The position numbers were made by a program, and so were the translations under genes. 64,000 nucleotides of DNA from Natrinema sp. CBA1119 (GTDB lineage: Archaea > Halobacteriota > Halobacteria > Halobacteriales > Natrialbaceae). Location: NCBI RefSeq assembly GCF_002572525.1, contig NZ_PDBS01000001.1, forward strand, positions 1,364,001-1,428,000, given 5' to 3'. A model generated the notes under the pieces. That model did not search any database, was not told the DNA's origin, and saw only the letters and a list, made by a program, of their open reading frames with translations. Shown here piece after piece: positions 1 through 8,015 of this stretch; positions within the stretch are counted from its first letter, which is position 1, and each line of letters begins with the position of its first letter.

Positions 1-616
1 GCAGGTCCTCGAGTTCCCCCTTGGGTTTCAACCGCCGCGTTTCGTCGTCGACGACCTCGCGCCAGTCGAAGCGCACCGCGCCGGGCAACCGAGCCTCCTC
101 GAACTCCTCACGCTCGCGCGTGTCGACGAAGACGGCGTCGCGCTCGAGGGCGTCCGCGACGGCGTCGTAGCCCACCAGCGGGCTCTCCGAGGGCTCGAGC
201 GGATCGGGATCGTAGTCGGTCGGCTCGATCTCTGGGACCTCACTGGTGGTCTCGTACTCCTGGTTCCAGGCGCTGTAATCGCCGTCGAGCAGGCGGACGT
301 CGTCGTGGCCGTACTCGAGGGCGGTGAGCACGAACCGGGCGGCGAAGACGCCGTGGGTGTCGTCGTAGGCGACGATCGTGTCGTCGGAATCGATCCCCGC
401 TTCTCCGAGCAGATCGGCGAAGGCCTTGGCACCGGGCAAAGTGCCGCGGTCGACATCGCTCTCGTCGCGGTAGCTGTCGAAGGGAACGTTCACTGCGCCG
501 GGCAGGTGACCGATCCCGTCGTACTCCCAGGCGTCCCTGACGTCGACGATGCGCACGGTCGGGTCGTCTAAACGCGCTGCGAGCCAGTCGGGGGAGACGA
601 CGACGGATTCGTCCAT
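1..616 (-). CDS. Rhodanese-family sulfurtransferase, 3' end outside the window
   Basis: Translation from the ATG at 616 gives a protein beginning MDESVVVSPDWLAARL and running off the left edge after about 205 residues. The first rhodanese domain (about residues 1-115) contains the VDVRDAWEY and HLPGAVNVPFD segments, and the position of its catalytic loop reads AYDDTHG, without cysteine, as is normal for the inactive half of a tandem rhodanese. A second domain starts near residue 150 (VDTREREEFEEARLPGA), and its active-site loop would lie beyond the edge. The family transfers sulfane sulfur from thiosulfate or 3-mercaptopyruvate to cyanide or thiol acceptors in the cytoplasm. It is divergent from another rhodanese at 896. 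Thiosulfate and mercaptopyruvate specificity cannot be separated without the missing loop. Confidence 0.9.
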   Translation of the reverse strand, partial: MDESVVVSPDWLAARLDDPTVRIVDVRDAWEYDGIGHLPGAVNVPFDSYRDESDVDRGTLPGAKAFADLLGEAGIDSDDTIVAYDDTHGVFAARFVLTALEYGHDDVRLLDGDYSAWNQEYETTSEVPEIEPTDYDPDPLEPSESPLVGYDAVADALERDAVFVDTREREEFEEARLPGAVRFDWREVVDDETRRLKPKGELEDL

Positions 617-895
617 TAGGCGACCGATACGAGCCGCAGATCCGAGTACGCACCGATTTCGGCACGATCCCGGCTACCGGGACAGTGGCAACACTTGCTT
701 GTTTTCGGTGGAGTTCCTGTCCTGTCCCGCCCTCTCGCTCCAGTAAACACCGCGAATCCAACGAATACAGCCGCTGTACGAACGGTGATGTGGCTCACCG
801 ATCCCAGTGGCGGCAATTGTTTCCGACAGAGTCGACTGGTGTCCGAATTGACCGGTTAAGTAGTCCCTTTGTGTGTCCCCGTCCATAGAACGAGT

Positions 896-1759
896 ATGGC
901 AAACGACTACGCCAAAGACGTACTCGTCACGGCTGATTGGGTCGAGGAGCGCCTCGACGACTTCCAGGACGACGGCTCCGACCTTCGACTGGTCGAGGTT
1001 GACGTCGACACGGAAGCATACGAAGACGCACACGCACCCGGCGCGATCGGATTCAACTGGGAGACGCAACTCCAGGATCAGACCCAGCGAGACATTCTCG
1101 ATAAGGAGGACTTCGAGGATCTCCTCGGGAGCCACGGCATCAGCGAGGACGACACGGTCGTCCTCTACGGCGACAACTCCAACTGGTTCGCCGCCTACAC
1201 CTACTGGCAGTTCAAGTACTACGGTCACGACGAGGTCTACCTGCTCGACGGCGGCCGCGAGTACTGGCTCGAGAACGACTATCCCACCACGGACGAGGAG
1301 CCCGACTTCTCGAGCACCGAGTACGACGCCGCCGGCCCGCGCGAGAGTATCCGCGCGTACCGAGAGGACGTCGAGAACGCGATCGATCGCGGCGTTCCCC
1401 TCGTCGACGTTCGCTCGCCCGAAGAGTACTCCGGCGAAATCCTCGCGCCCCCAGGACTCCAGGAGACCGCCCAGCGCGGCGGCCACATCCCCGGCGCGAA
1501 GAACATCTCGTGGGCTGCCGTGACCAACGACGACGGCACCTTCAAGGATCCCGAGGCGCTCGAGGAGCTCTACGCCGACGAGGGCATCGACGGCGACGAG
1601 ACGACCGTCGCCTACTGCCGCATCGGCGAGCGTTCCTCCGTCGCCTGGTTCGCCCTGCACGAACTGCTCGGCTACGAGGACACCGTCAACTACGACGGCT
1701 CCTGGACCGAGTGGGGCAATCTCGTCAACGCGCCGATCGAGAAGGGCGCGGGCGACTGA
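896..1759 (+). CDS. Tandem-domain thiosulfate sulfurtransferase (rhodanese)
   Basis: The 287-residue protein has two rhodanese domains. The first carries VEVDVDTEAYEDAHAPGA, and its loop position (LYGDNSNW) has no cysteine. The second carries VDVRSPEEYSGE and the active-site loop YCRIGERSS with the persulfide-forming cysteine near residue 241. CRxGERS is typical of thiosulfate sulfurtransferases. The ATG at 896 was chosen over an upstream GTG because a TATA-like ttaagta lies at about 856-862, giving a short leader. The gene is divergent from the rhodanese at 1-616, and the pair suggests shared sulfur-transfer or cyanide-detoxification roles. Its last codons and stop are included in the 129-bp tandem duplication that follows. 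Confidence 0.93.
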   Translation: MANDYAKDVLVTADWVEERLDDFQDDGSDLRLVEVDVDTEAYEDAHAPGAIGFNWETQLQDQTQRDILDKEDFEDLLGSHGISEDDTVVLYGDNSNWFAAYTYWQFKYYGHDEVYLLDGGREYWLENDYPTTDEEPDFSSTEYDAAGPRESIRAYREDVENAIDRGVPLVDVRSPEEYSGEILAPPGLQETAQRGGHIPGAKNISWAAVTNDDGTFKDPEALEELYADEGIDGDETTVAYCRIGERSSVAWFALHELLGYEDTVNYDGSWTEWGNLVNAPIEKGAGD

Positions 1760-2019
1760 GCGGAGCGAAGGAGACCGCGTAGCGAAACGGGGAGCGCAAG
1801 CGACCCGTGGAGCGGGGCGGCGCCGAGTAAAACGAGGCGCCGAAAAAGCGAGCGGGCGATAGCCCGCGAGCAGGGCGCGGGCGACTGAGCGGAGCGAAGG
1901 AGACCGCGTAGCGAAACGGGGAGCGCAAGCGACCCGTGGAGCGGGGCGGCGCCGAGTAAAACGAGGCGCCGAAAAAGCGAGCGGGCGATAGCCCGCGAGC
2001 AGGGCGCGGGCGACTGAGC
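1743..2019 (+). repeat. 129-bp tandem duplication of a gene tail (2.15 copies)
   Basis: Two essentially identical 129-bp units (1743-1871 and 1872-2000) and the first 19 bases of a third (2001-2019) follow each other. Unit 1 begins inside the last six codons of the rhodanese and includes its TGA stop, so each copy repeats the gene's end (gggcgcgggcgactgag). Each unit contains two perfect hairpins: a 7-bp stem cggcgcc/ggcgccg with an 11-base loop (1818-1842 in unit 1) followed by five A residues, and a 6-bp stem gcgggc/gcccgc with a gata loop (1852-1867). The period is a multiple of three, which creates an open frame on the opposite strand with no protein-like content. From 2020 to the next gene (2119) nothing else is seen. 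Confidence 0.95.
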
Positions 2020-2119
2020 AGCGAGAAGGTGGACAACTAGCGGCTCCGCCGCATCCATTTCTGTCGCACTCGCAAAAATAGCGTCAGCCACGCTGACGGA
2101 CGATCATTCGCCTGAGCGT

Positions 2120-3340
2120 CTACTCCTCGTAGATGTGGTTCGACGCGATGTCGTCCGGCCCGATGACCTCGAGGTCACCAGCCGACTCGAGGTCGCTGAG
2201 ATGGGAGAGCGTCTCCTCGAGCGCCATCCCCGTCGCGCCGGAGAGGTCGGCGTAGCTGAGCGTGGTGATCGTCCGGAACTGCGCCGTCCGGTCGAGTAAC
2301 TGCGTGGCCTCGTCGGCGGACGGACCGACCGTCCGCGGAGCGGTCGCCGGGTTCAACAGATCGGCGTGACCGCCGTAGCCGCCGACGAAGCCGACGTCGT
2401 GGTGCTCCTCGACGAGGGACATCGTCGTCTCGTCGTAGCGATTGAGCGGATAGGCGAAGTAGCCGGCACCGTCTTCGAACCCGTTGCTCTCGAGCCACTC
2501 GATCGCGCCCTGGATGCGATCTCGCTGTATCGATTCGGACCGGCCGGCGAGACTGCCACTGGACGTCCCCTGACTGGCGATCGTCCATCCCTCGCTCTGG
2601 AGAGTCTCGAGTTGGCCCTGACTGACGTAGCCGGAGCCGCCGACGTAGTCGGTGGGGACGAACGCGGTCGCAGGGAAGTCGTAGTCCGACAGCGCCGAGC
2701 GAGCCCGGGTCGCGGTGGATGCGCGGCCGCCGTCGAACTGGAGGAGGACTTTGCCGGTGTCCGGGCGAGAGACGAAGTGGAGGTCGTCACACCACAGCGT
2801 CACCGACTCGCCGTTGCCCGCCAGCGCCGAAATCTTGATGTGGGCGATCGAACTCAGATCCGGGTCGCCGTCGGTCCCGATGACCCCGAGATCGTAGCGG
2901 GCGAACGGAAGTCCCGGCGGGACGTCACACTGGAGGAGGAGCCGGTTGCCGTCCGTATCGGAGAGCTGGACGATCGGGTCGACATCCTGCTCGGTCGCGA
3001 ACGCCATCGCCGGGAACTCGTCGGAGAGGTCCCGCGGCTGGTCGAACCGCCGTTTGATCATCACTCGTTGCTCTGCCTCCGTCGCCTCCATGCGGCCGGA
3101 CTGCTCGCCGACGTATGCGCGTTCGGCGTCGAGTTCGAGCGAGCCTTCCATCACCGTCCACATCGAGAGGTCGTCGAACTGATCGAACGACCCGGGATCC
3201 TCGTCGACCGGATCCGGCGAGTCAGAATCTCCGTTACCGTCGTCATCGTCCGGTTCGTCCGACGTTTCGGAATCGCTCAGGGCGGAACAGCCACCGAGCG
3301 TCGCTGCGGCGGCCGTCACGAGATACGCTCGTCGTTTCAT
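2120..3340 (-). CDS. Lipoprotein with a degenerate polysaccharide-deacetylase (NodB) domain
   Basis: The start at 3340 gives MKRRAYLVTAAAATLGGC, a signal sequence ending in a lipobox with Cys18; an ATG eight codons upstream adds residues before the signal peptide and is less likely. An acidic Asp/Ser/Pro linker (about 20-55) precedes a beta-rich module (about 55-190) that looks like a carbohydrate-binding or concanavalin-like fold. The NodB-type domain (about 198-350) starts LLQFDGGRAS. The usual TFDDG motif has become QFDGG, losing the metal-binding aspartate, and the HxxxH metal motif is replaced by SQGTSSGSL without histidine. The C-terminal 50 residues are helical. It probably sits on the outer face of the membrane and binds rather than deacetylates polysaccharide, if the missing residues mean loss of activity. 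Confidence 0.8.
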   Translation of the reverse strand: MKRRAYLVTAAAATLGGCSALSDSETSDEPDDDDGNGDSDSPDPVDEDPGSFDQFDDLSMWTVMEGSLELDAERAYVGEQSGRMEATEAEQRVMIKRRFDQPRDLSDEFPAMAFATEQDVDPIVQLSDTDGNRLLLQCDVPPGLPFARYDLGVIGTDGDPDLSSIAHIKISALAGNGESVTLWCDDLHFVSRPDTGKVLLQFDGGRASTATRARSALSDYDFPATAFVPTDYVGGSGYVSQGQLETLQSEGWTIASQGTSSGSLAGRSESIQRDRIQGAIEWLESNGFEDGAGYFAYPLNRYDETTMSLVEEHHDVGFVGGYGGHADLLNPATAPRTVGPSADEATQLLDRTAQFRTITTLSYADLSGATGMALEETLSHLSDLESAGDLEVIGPDDIASNHIYEE

Positions 3341-3423
3341 TCCGATCGAAGAAATTCCGGACACGGTAATTGTTATGCCGCCGTTGGCGTTCGGTCCGCG
3401 ACGGGTAACCGGCGCCTATCGAC

Positions 3424-3496
3424 GGACGAGGCGGGACGGACAACACGGGGACGGACGAGGCGGGACGGACAACACGGGGACGGACGAGGCGGGACA
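3424..3496. repeat. 29-bp tandem repeat, about 2.5 copies
   Basis: The unit begins ggacgaggcgggacgg. Copies start at 3424, 3453 and 3482, and the third is truncated after about 14 bases. It lies between the lipoprotein start and the rubrerythrin-like gene, upstream of both. The copies are identical, suggesting recent slippage or active homogenisation. No function can be assigned. Confidence 0.9.
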
Positions 3497-3618
3497 GGGC
3501 AAGGCGGGGTCGAGGGCGAGCCAACGGGAGCCGTCACAGCGGCCAGCGCGGAGGCCCGCGGCTCCGGCAGCGAGTCGCTGACGACAGACATAACTCGAGC
3601 CCGGTCGAAGCACTCCGC

Positions 3619-4254
3619 ATGACCGATCCGGACGCGTTCGTCGAGGCCGTTAGCGAGGACAACCAGACCGCACTCTCGCGACTCGGCTCCTCGAAGTCGC
3701 TGTACGCCGACACCGGCGGGGAGATCGACACCGAACCCGTCCTCGAGGCGACCGCCGACGCCGAGTACGCCGCCTGGCAGACGTTCCGCGAGTGGGCCGA
3801 CGACGAGGCCGACGACGAGGCTCGCGCGGCATTCGAGACCACGGCCGAGGAGGAGCAAAATCACTACGAGACCGTCGACGGCAAACTCGACGCCGACGAG
3901 TACGAACCGAACGAGATCCCCCAGCTCCACGAGTATCTCCGAAATCGCGAGGACACCGTGGAACGGGTCGGCGCACTCGTCGGCCGCATTCTCGCGAGCC
4001 AGCGCTCGAAGGACCAGGTCGTCGGCTACTTCGTCGGCGACGCCGACCCGCAGACGGCCAGCCTGTTCCGCGACTTCGGCGAGGACCTGGACGACCAGCT
4101 CGAGCGCGCGAAAACGCTGCTCGAGACGGTCTGCGACAGCGACGAGGACTGGGACCGCGCCCAGGAGGCCGCGAGCGGCGCGATTCAGGCCGCCTACGAG
4201 GAGTACGTCGAGACGCTCGAGGGAATGGGCGCGAACCCCAAGCCGGTCTGTTAA
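3619..4254 (+). CDS. Rubrerythrin/ferritin-like family protein
   Basis: This 211-residue helical protein contains two Glu-rich helices of ferritin-like type: EYAAWQTFREW (about residues 48-58) and EEEQNHYETV (about 75-85), where ExxxH-type spacing would supply di-iron ligands. A second pair of helices follows (about 110-205), but it is less clearly metal-binding. Rubrerythrin-like proteins in archaea act in peroxide detoxification or iron handling in the cytoplasm. No C-terminal rubredoxin CxxC domain is present, so it is not a classical rubrerythrin. The gene stands alone, with a TATA-like cataactcg at about 3589 consistent with a leaderless mRNA. Confidence 0.8.
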   Translation: MTDPDAFVEAVSEDNQTALSRLGSSKSLYADTGGEIDTEPVLEATADAEYAAWQTFREWADDEADDEARAAFETTAEEEQNHYETVDGKLDADEYEPNEIPQLHEYLRNREDTVERVGALVGRILASQRSKDQVVGYFVGDADPQTASLFRDFGEDLDDQLERAKTLLETVCDSDEDWDRAQEAASGAIQAAYEEYVETLEGMGANPKPVC

Positions 4255-4623
4255 CGCCAGCGAATCGGACGGGTTCTTGCTAACGAATATTTTGTAACTT
4301 CGTGCTCAATTCAGGGGGAGTAACGTATCGCTCCAGACCGGTCAACCGGCGTGCGGTGGCGCGCGCTATGCCGCGGTGAATGCTAATGAACCGCGGCACT
4401 AAATTGCGCGAGGGATGAGCGAACGAACAGAGTGAGTGAGCGAATCGGCTGGGGAGGGTGTGGCCATTCCCTGTTGCCACGATAGCAGGACGCTTTGCTG
4501 CACTTAGCCACTAGCAGAACCACTGCACCATTCACGACACACACCGAACGAACCGATTCCAAAAGTCTCTCGATGAGAATCGATACGACACGCTCCTCGA
4601 ATCGACAAAAACCGCGAGAACCG
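4255..4623. other. Gene-free stretch containing a 9-bp hairpin
   Basis: No convincing reading frame is present. The notable element is a perfect 9-bp stem, tgccgcggt (4369-4377) with accgcggca (4390-4398) around the 12-base loop gaatgctaatga. The surrounding bases are less GC-rich than the neighbouring genes. Subterminal hairpins of this size are typical of IS200/IS605-type transposon ends, so a decayed element end is possible, but no transposase fragment was recognised. Confidence 0.5.
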
Positions 4624-4896
4624 CTAGACGCCCTCGAGGTCCGATCGGAACTCGGAGATCGCTGCAAGCGCATCCTCGAGACTCGACGCGACGTCGCCGC
4701 CCTCGTCGTCGGCGATCTCGTTCAGAATGTGTTCGTGGCGCGCGAGCTGGCCGTGATCCGGTCCGTGATCGGCCGTCGCATAGTCCTCGAATTTCGCCGC
4801 CTGCGTCTGGAGTCGGTCCCGCACCTCGTCGTCGGCCGTCGCGTCGGCCGCCCGTTCGATCGAGTCGGCCGCGCGTTGGAGTTCGTCTCGAGCCAT
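4624..4896 (-). CDS. Small haloarchaeal helical protein (DUF7553-like)
   Basis: The 90-residue acidic protein begins MARDELQRAADSIERAADAT and is predicted to be almost entirely helical. It has a distinctive central segment DHGPDHGQLARHEH with five histidines. The pattern matches a family widespread in Halobacteria that I believe is catalogued as DUF7553; the number is from memory. No enzymatic motif, signal peptide or membrane segment is seen. The histidine cluster could bind metal. It is monocistronic and faces away from the rubrerythrin-like gene. Confidence 0.75.
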   Translation of the reverse strand: MARDELQRAADSIERAADATADDEVRDRLQTQAAKFEDYATADHGPDHGQLARHEHILNEIADDEGGDVASSLEDALAAISEFRSDLEGV

Positions 4897-4986
4897 ACGC
4901 TTCTGTTTACCAGCAGGTACTAAAACGGTTTCAATACGATCCGACTATCAGAACGGTGTCCGGCGAAATTCAGCCGGGTCAGCGCC

Positions 4987-5070
4987 CCTGTTCGAGTGAG
5001 ATGCAGCGCACCTGATCGAGCGTGATTCAGTTCACTCGCTCGAGCGTGATTCAGCGCACCTGTTCGAGTC
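4987..5070. repeat. 24-bp tandem repeat spanning the 3' end of thiM (3.5 copies)
   Basis: Imperfect 24-bp units start at 4987, 5011, 5035 and 5059; a core is tcgagcgtgattcagcgca. The unit at 5059 begins the last codons of thiM on the minus strand, and the gene's TGA lies in the adjoining copy, so the gene tail with its stop has been copied repeatedly downstream. The unit is eight codons long, so reading past the stop would stay in frame. Confidence 0.85.
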
Positions 5071-5881
5071 GGTCCTCGAGGGAGAGACCGGCGACGGTAT
5101 CACCCGTCACGCCGGCGACGGCGTCGCGGAAGTTCGTCCGGTAGCTGCCCGGGCCCGCGTACCCCATGTCGGCCGCGCGCTCGCCGGCGAGACCGAACGC
5201 GAGCGTCCCGTGGACGGCGGCTTCGCGGGCGTCCTCGAGCGCGCCACAGAAGGTCGCGACGGTCACGCCGAGCATGCAGCCAGTGCCGACGACCTCGCCG
5301 AGCATCTCGTGGCCGGCGGTGAGCCGGACTGCGCCGTCGGCGTCCGCGACGACGTCGTCGACGCCGGAAGCGACAACGGTGGCACCGGTCGACTCGGCGA
5401 GAGAGCGGGATGTCCGCTCGATCGTCTCGTAGTCGCCGACGGATTCGACGCCCTTGACCTCGGCCTCGACGCCCGCGAGCGCGCTGATCTCTCCGTAATT
5501 GCCCTTGATCACGGTGAAGTCGATCACCGAGAGCAGGCTCTCGGCGACCGCCTCTCTCGAGGGCGTCGAGCCGACGCCGACGGGATCGAGGACGACCGGA
5601 ATGCCCCGTTCGTTCGCCTTCTTCCCGGCTTCGTGCATCGCCTCGACGCGGCCGTCGGGCACCTGACCGGTGTTGATCAGGACCGCACGCGCAAGGTCGG
5701 CCATCTCGCCGGCGTCGCCGAACGAGTCGGCCATCACCGGGAGCCCGCCCCAGTGAAGGGTCACGTTCGCGACGTCGTTGATCGTCACCGTGTTGGTCAG
5801 CGACTGGACGAGCGGTTCCGTTTCCCGAACCGTCCGAACCGATTCCGCGAAGTCGCCGGCGTCGATGTCGGTTACGCTCAT
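5051..5881 (-). CDS. thiM: Hydroxyethylthiazole kinase ThiM
   Basis: The 276-residue protein matches ThiM throughout, at normal length. It has LTNTVTINDVANVTLHWGG near the N-terminus (substrate pocket), DPVGVGSTPSR around residue 95, GNYGEISALAG in the middle, and the GTGCMLG phosphate-binding motif near residue 200 whose cysteine is conserved. It phosphorylates 4-methyl-5-(2-hydroxyethyl)thiazole with ATP in thiamine salvage. The start overlaps the stop of thiE by four bases, so the two are translationally coupled and supply both the kinase and the coupling step. The downstream tail is part of a 24-bp tandem repeat. Confidence 0.96.
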   Translation of the reverse strand: MSVTDIDAGDFAESVRTVRETEPLVQSLTNTVTINDVANVTLHWGGLPVMADSFGDAGEMADLARAVLINTGQVPDGRVEAMHEAGKKANERGIPVVLDPVGVGSTPSREAVAESLLSVIDFTVIKGNYGEISALAGVEAEVKGVESVGDYETIERTSRSLAESTGATVVASGVDDVVADADGAVRLTAGHEMLGEVVGTGCMLGVTVATFCGALEDAREAAVHGTLAFGLAGERAADMGYAGPGSYRTNFRDAVAGVTGDTVAGLSLEDRLEQVR

Positions 5882-6543
5882 TCCCCTTGTCCTCCGGTAT
5901 CGATCGCCTTCGGCGTTTCGACGGCGGCAGTCAGCGACTCGGTCGCGGCCGCCGGATCCGGAGCCGCCGTAATCGCACTAATCACGGCCACGCCGGCCGC
6001 GCCCGCCTCGACGACCGGCCGAGCGTTATCGGCCGTGATGCCGCCGATGCCGACGATCGGGATCGAGACCGCGTCGGCGATCGCGGCGATTCGCTCCGGA
6101 CCGACTCCGTCCTTGTCCGCGTCGACATCCTTCGAGGAAGTCCCGTAAACGGCCCCGACGCCGAGGTAGTCCGCCCCATCGGCGTCCGCCTCCCGCGCCG
6201 CCGCGACCGTCGACGCCGAACAGCCGACGATCGCATCCGAACCGAGCAGGTCGCGGGCGACCCCGACCGAAAGGTCCGATTGGCCGACGTGGACGCCGTC
6301 AGCGTCGATCGCTCGCGCGATGTCGACCCGGTCATTGACGAGCAGGTCGACGCCCGCCTCGGCCGTGAGTTCGCGCAGTTCGAGCCCCAGTTCGTACCGC
6401 GAGCGAGCGCTTGTTTCTTTCTCGCGCAACTGGATAGCGTCGACGCCGCCGTCGACGGCCGCGCGAACGATATCGAGCGTCGTCCGGTCGTCCGACAGCG
6501 ACGCCTGCGTGACGAAGTAGGTCCGCCAGTTCGATGGATTCAC
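5878..6543 (-). CDS. thiE: Thiamine-phosphate synthase ThiE
   Basis: The 221-residue TIM-barrel protein has the expected motifs: IQLREKETSARSRYEL near residue 40 (pyrophosphate and Mg binding), LLVNDRVDIARAIDADGVHVGQSDL near residue 65, GCSAST near residue 110, GVGAVYGTSSKDVD near residue 130, and VGIGGITADN near 175. It joins thiazole phosphate and HMP pyrophosphate to make thiamine monophosphate. It is the first gene of a thiE-thiM operon. I looked for a TPP riboswitch in the 128 bases upstream and saw no thi-box-like structure, so control is probably at the promoter. Confidence 0.96.
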   Translation of the reverse strand: MNPSNWRTYFVTQASLSDDRTTLDIVRAAVDGGVDAIQLREKETSARSRYELGLELRELTAEAGVDLLVNDRVDIARAIDADGVHVGQSDLSVGVARDLLGSDAIVGCSASTVAAAREADADGADYLGVGAVYGTSSKDVDADKDGVGPERIAAIADAVSIPIVGIGGITADNARPVVEAGAAGVAVISAITAAPDPAAATESLTAAVETPKAIDTGGQGE

Positions 6544-6670
6544 GAGAGATAGTAGTCGGTGGTCGAACTAAGCGGCTTCGGTCAGGTAGCCGTCTCGAGC
6601 CGCCGTTCGACCGATTCAGTGGCGGAACGAACGGTCCACGTTCTTTGCGCTCCGCGACATAGGGGCCGCC

Positions 6671-7360
6671 ATGGCCTTCGATCCCGACCGCGTGAGGACT
6701 GTCACGTTCGACTCCTACAGCACGCTCGTCGACGTCGATGCGACCGCGGCTGCCCTCGCGGAGCACGCGAACGTCGACGATCCAGCACCCATCTCGCAGA
6801 CCTGGCGGGAGCGCTCGATGCAGTACACGCTCGTCGCGAACCACCTCGAGGAATACGAGACGTTCTACGAGATCAACCGCGATGCGCTCGCGTACGCGCT
6901 GGCGGCCCACGGGATCGACCTCTCCGCCGACGAACGCGAGGAAATCCTCGAGGTCTACCACGAACTCGAGGTCTTCGACGACGTTCGGGAAAGCGTCGAG
7001 CGGTTGCACGAGGCCGGCTACGACACGTACGTCCTCTCGAACGGCAATCCGGAAATGCTCGAGTCGATGGTCGACCACGCCGGAATCGACGACCTCCTCG
7101 TCGATACCATCAGCGCGGACGAACTCGAGACGTTCAAACCCGACCCGGATCTCTACCGCCACGCCGCCGGGCGGACGGGGACGCCGATCGACGAACTCGT
7201 CCACGTCTCGGCGCTCTGGTTCGACGTGCAGGGCGCGATCCACGCGGGAATGCAGGGCGTCTGGCTCGACCGGAAGGGGAACCCGTGGGAGCCCTTCGGC
7301 GCGGAACCGGACCTGATCACCGAGGGGCTCGGGGAGCTGGCGGATCGACTGGGCTGCTGA
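6671..7360 (+). CDS. HAD-superfamily hydrolase, haloacid dehalogenase type II-like
   Basis: This 229-residue HAD protein has nucleophile motif TFDSYSTL with Asp14, motif II VLSNGNP, the FKPDPDLY lysine motif and a final motif region SALWFDVQGAIHAGM that resembles the VSAHxWDVxGAxxAG block of (S)-2-haloacid dehalogenases. A helical cap is inserted at about residues 20-95. The family hydrolyses 2-haloacids or phosphate monoesters through an aspartyl intermediate. The SALWFDVQGA block favours the dehalogenase subfamily, but phosphatase activity cannot be excluded. The gene is divergent from thiE and convergent with the acetyltransferase that follows. Confidence 0.85.
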   Translation: MAFDPDRVRTVTFDSYSTLVDVDATAAALAEHANVDDPAPISQTWRERSMQYTLVANHLEEYETFYEINRDALAYALAAHGIDLSADEREEILEVYHELEVFDDVRESVERLHEAGYDTYVLSNGNPEMLESMVDHAGIDDLLVDTISADELETFKPDPDLYRHAAGRTGTPIDELVHVSALWFDVQGAIHAGMQGVWLDRKGNPWEPFGAEPDLITEGLGELADRLGC

Positions 7361-7409
7361 GTCGGCGGGACGACCGGTGTCAGGAGAGCTGGAATCGGGT
7401 CGGCTGGAA

Positions 7410-8015
7410 TCATGACAGCTCGAGCGCGTCCTCGCCCGACCGCACGAGTGAGTCCCAGTCGTCGTCCTCGCGAACCGCCGGGAACGAGCGCGGCCGCTCG
7501 GGCGTCGCGGATTTCTCGGCGAGCGGCCGCCGCCACCAGGCCACGTCCTGCCACTCGTCCTGCGTGTAACCGATTCCCGGGAAGTCGACCAGTCGCTCGA
7601 ACCCCAGCCGCTCGTGGAACCGCTCGGTTTCGGGGTTGGGAACCGTCGTCACCGCGTAGGCGTCGCGGATTCCCTGTCGCTCGAGGACGGCGAACAGCGA
7701 CTCGTAGAGCGCGCGGCCGACCCCCGTCCGACGGGCCGAGTCGGCGACGTAGACCGACAGCTCGACGACCCACTCGTAGGCGCGGCGCTTCCGCAACGCC
7801 CCCGCGTAGGCGTAGCCGACGACCGCACCGTCGACCTCACAGACGAGCCAGGGATGCGTCTCGAGGGTTGATTCGATTCGATCGGCCAGCTCGGCCGTCG
7901 ACGGAACGGTTTCCTCGAAGGTGACCGCCGTCGACTCGCAGAAGGGCGCGTAGATATCGCGGACGGCGGCCGCGTCCGCCGGGGTCGCAACGCGAATGAG
8001 CGCGTCGGATGCCAT
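7410..8015 (-). CDS. GNAT N-acetyltransferase, phosphinothricin acetyltransferase-like
   Basis: The 201-residue protein has the PAT-type GNAT pattern: IRVATPADAAAVRDIYAPF at the start, TFEETVPS (substrate-side glutamates), VVGYAYAGALRKRRAYEW, ELSVYV and the acetyl-CoA loop RRTGVGRALYESL near residue 105, then HERLGFE. Relatives acetylate phosphinothricin, methionine sulfone or related amino acids. The last 30 residues are a haloarchaeal extension without known motif. It stands alone, convergent with the HAD gene. Confidence 0.88.
   Translation of the reverse strand: MASDALIRVATPADAAAVRDIYAPFCESTAVTFEETVPSTAELADRIESTLETHPWLVCEVDGAVVGYAYAGALRKRRAYEWVVELSVYVADSARRTGVGRALYESLFAVLERQGIRDAYAVTTVPNPETERFHERLGFERLVDFPGIGYTQDEWQDVAWWRRPLAEKSATPERPRSFPAVREDDDWDSLVRSGEDALELS

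Noticed and set aside
674-1660. 328-residue minus-strand frame opposite the rhodanese
   Set aside because: Antisense shadow of a gene with complete rhodanese motifs.
1690-2091. 133-residue minus-strand frame with internal repeats
   Set aside because: It is produced by the 129-bp tandem repeat, whose length is a multiple of three. No start signals or protein features.
3424-3496. Possible CRISPR array
   Set aside because: The 29-bp units are directly contiguous with no spacers, and no cas genes are present.
6544-6670. TPP riboswitch upstream of thiE
   Set aside because: No thi-box-like sequence or structure was found.
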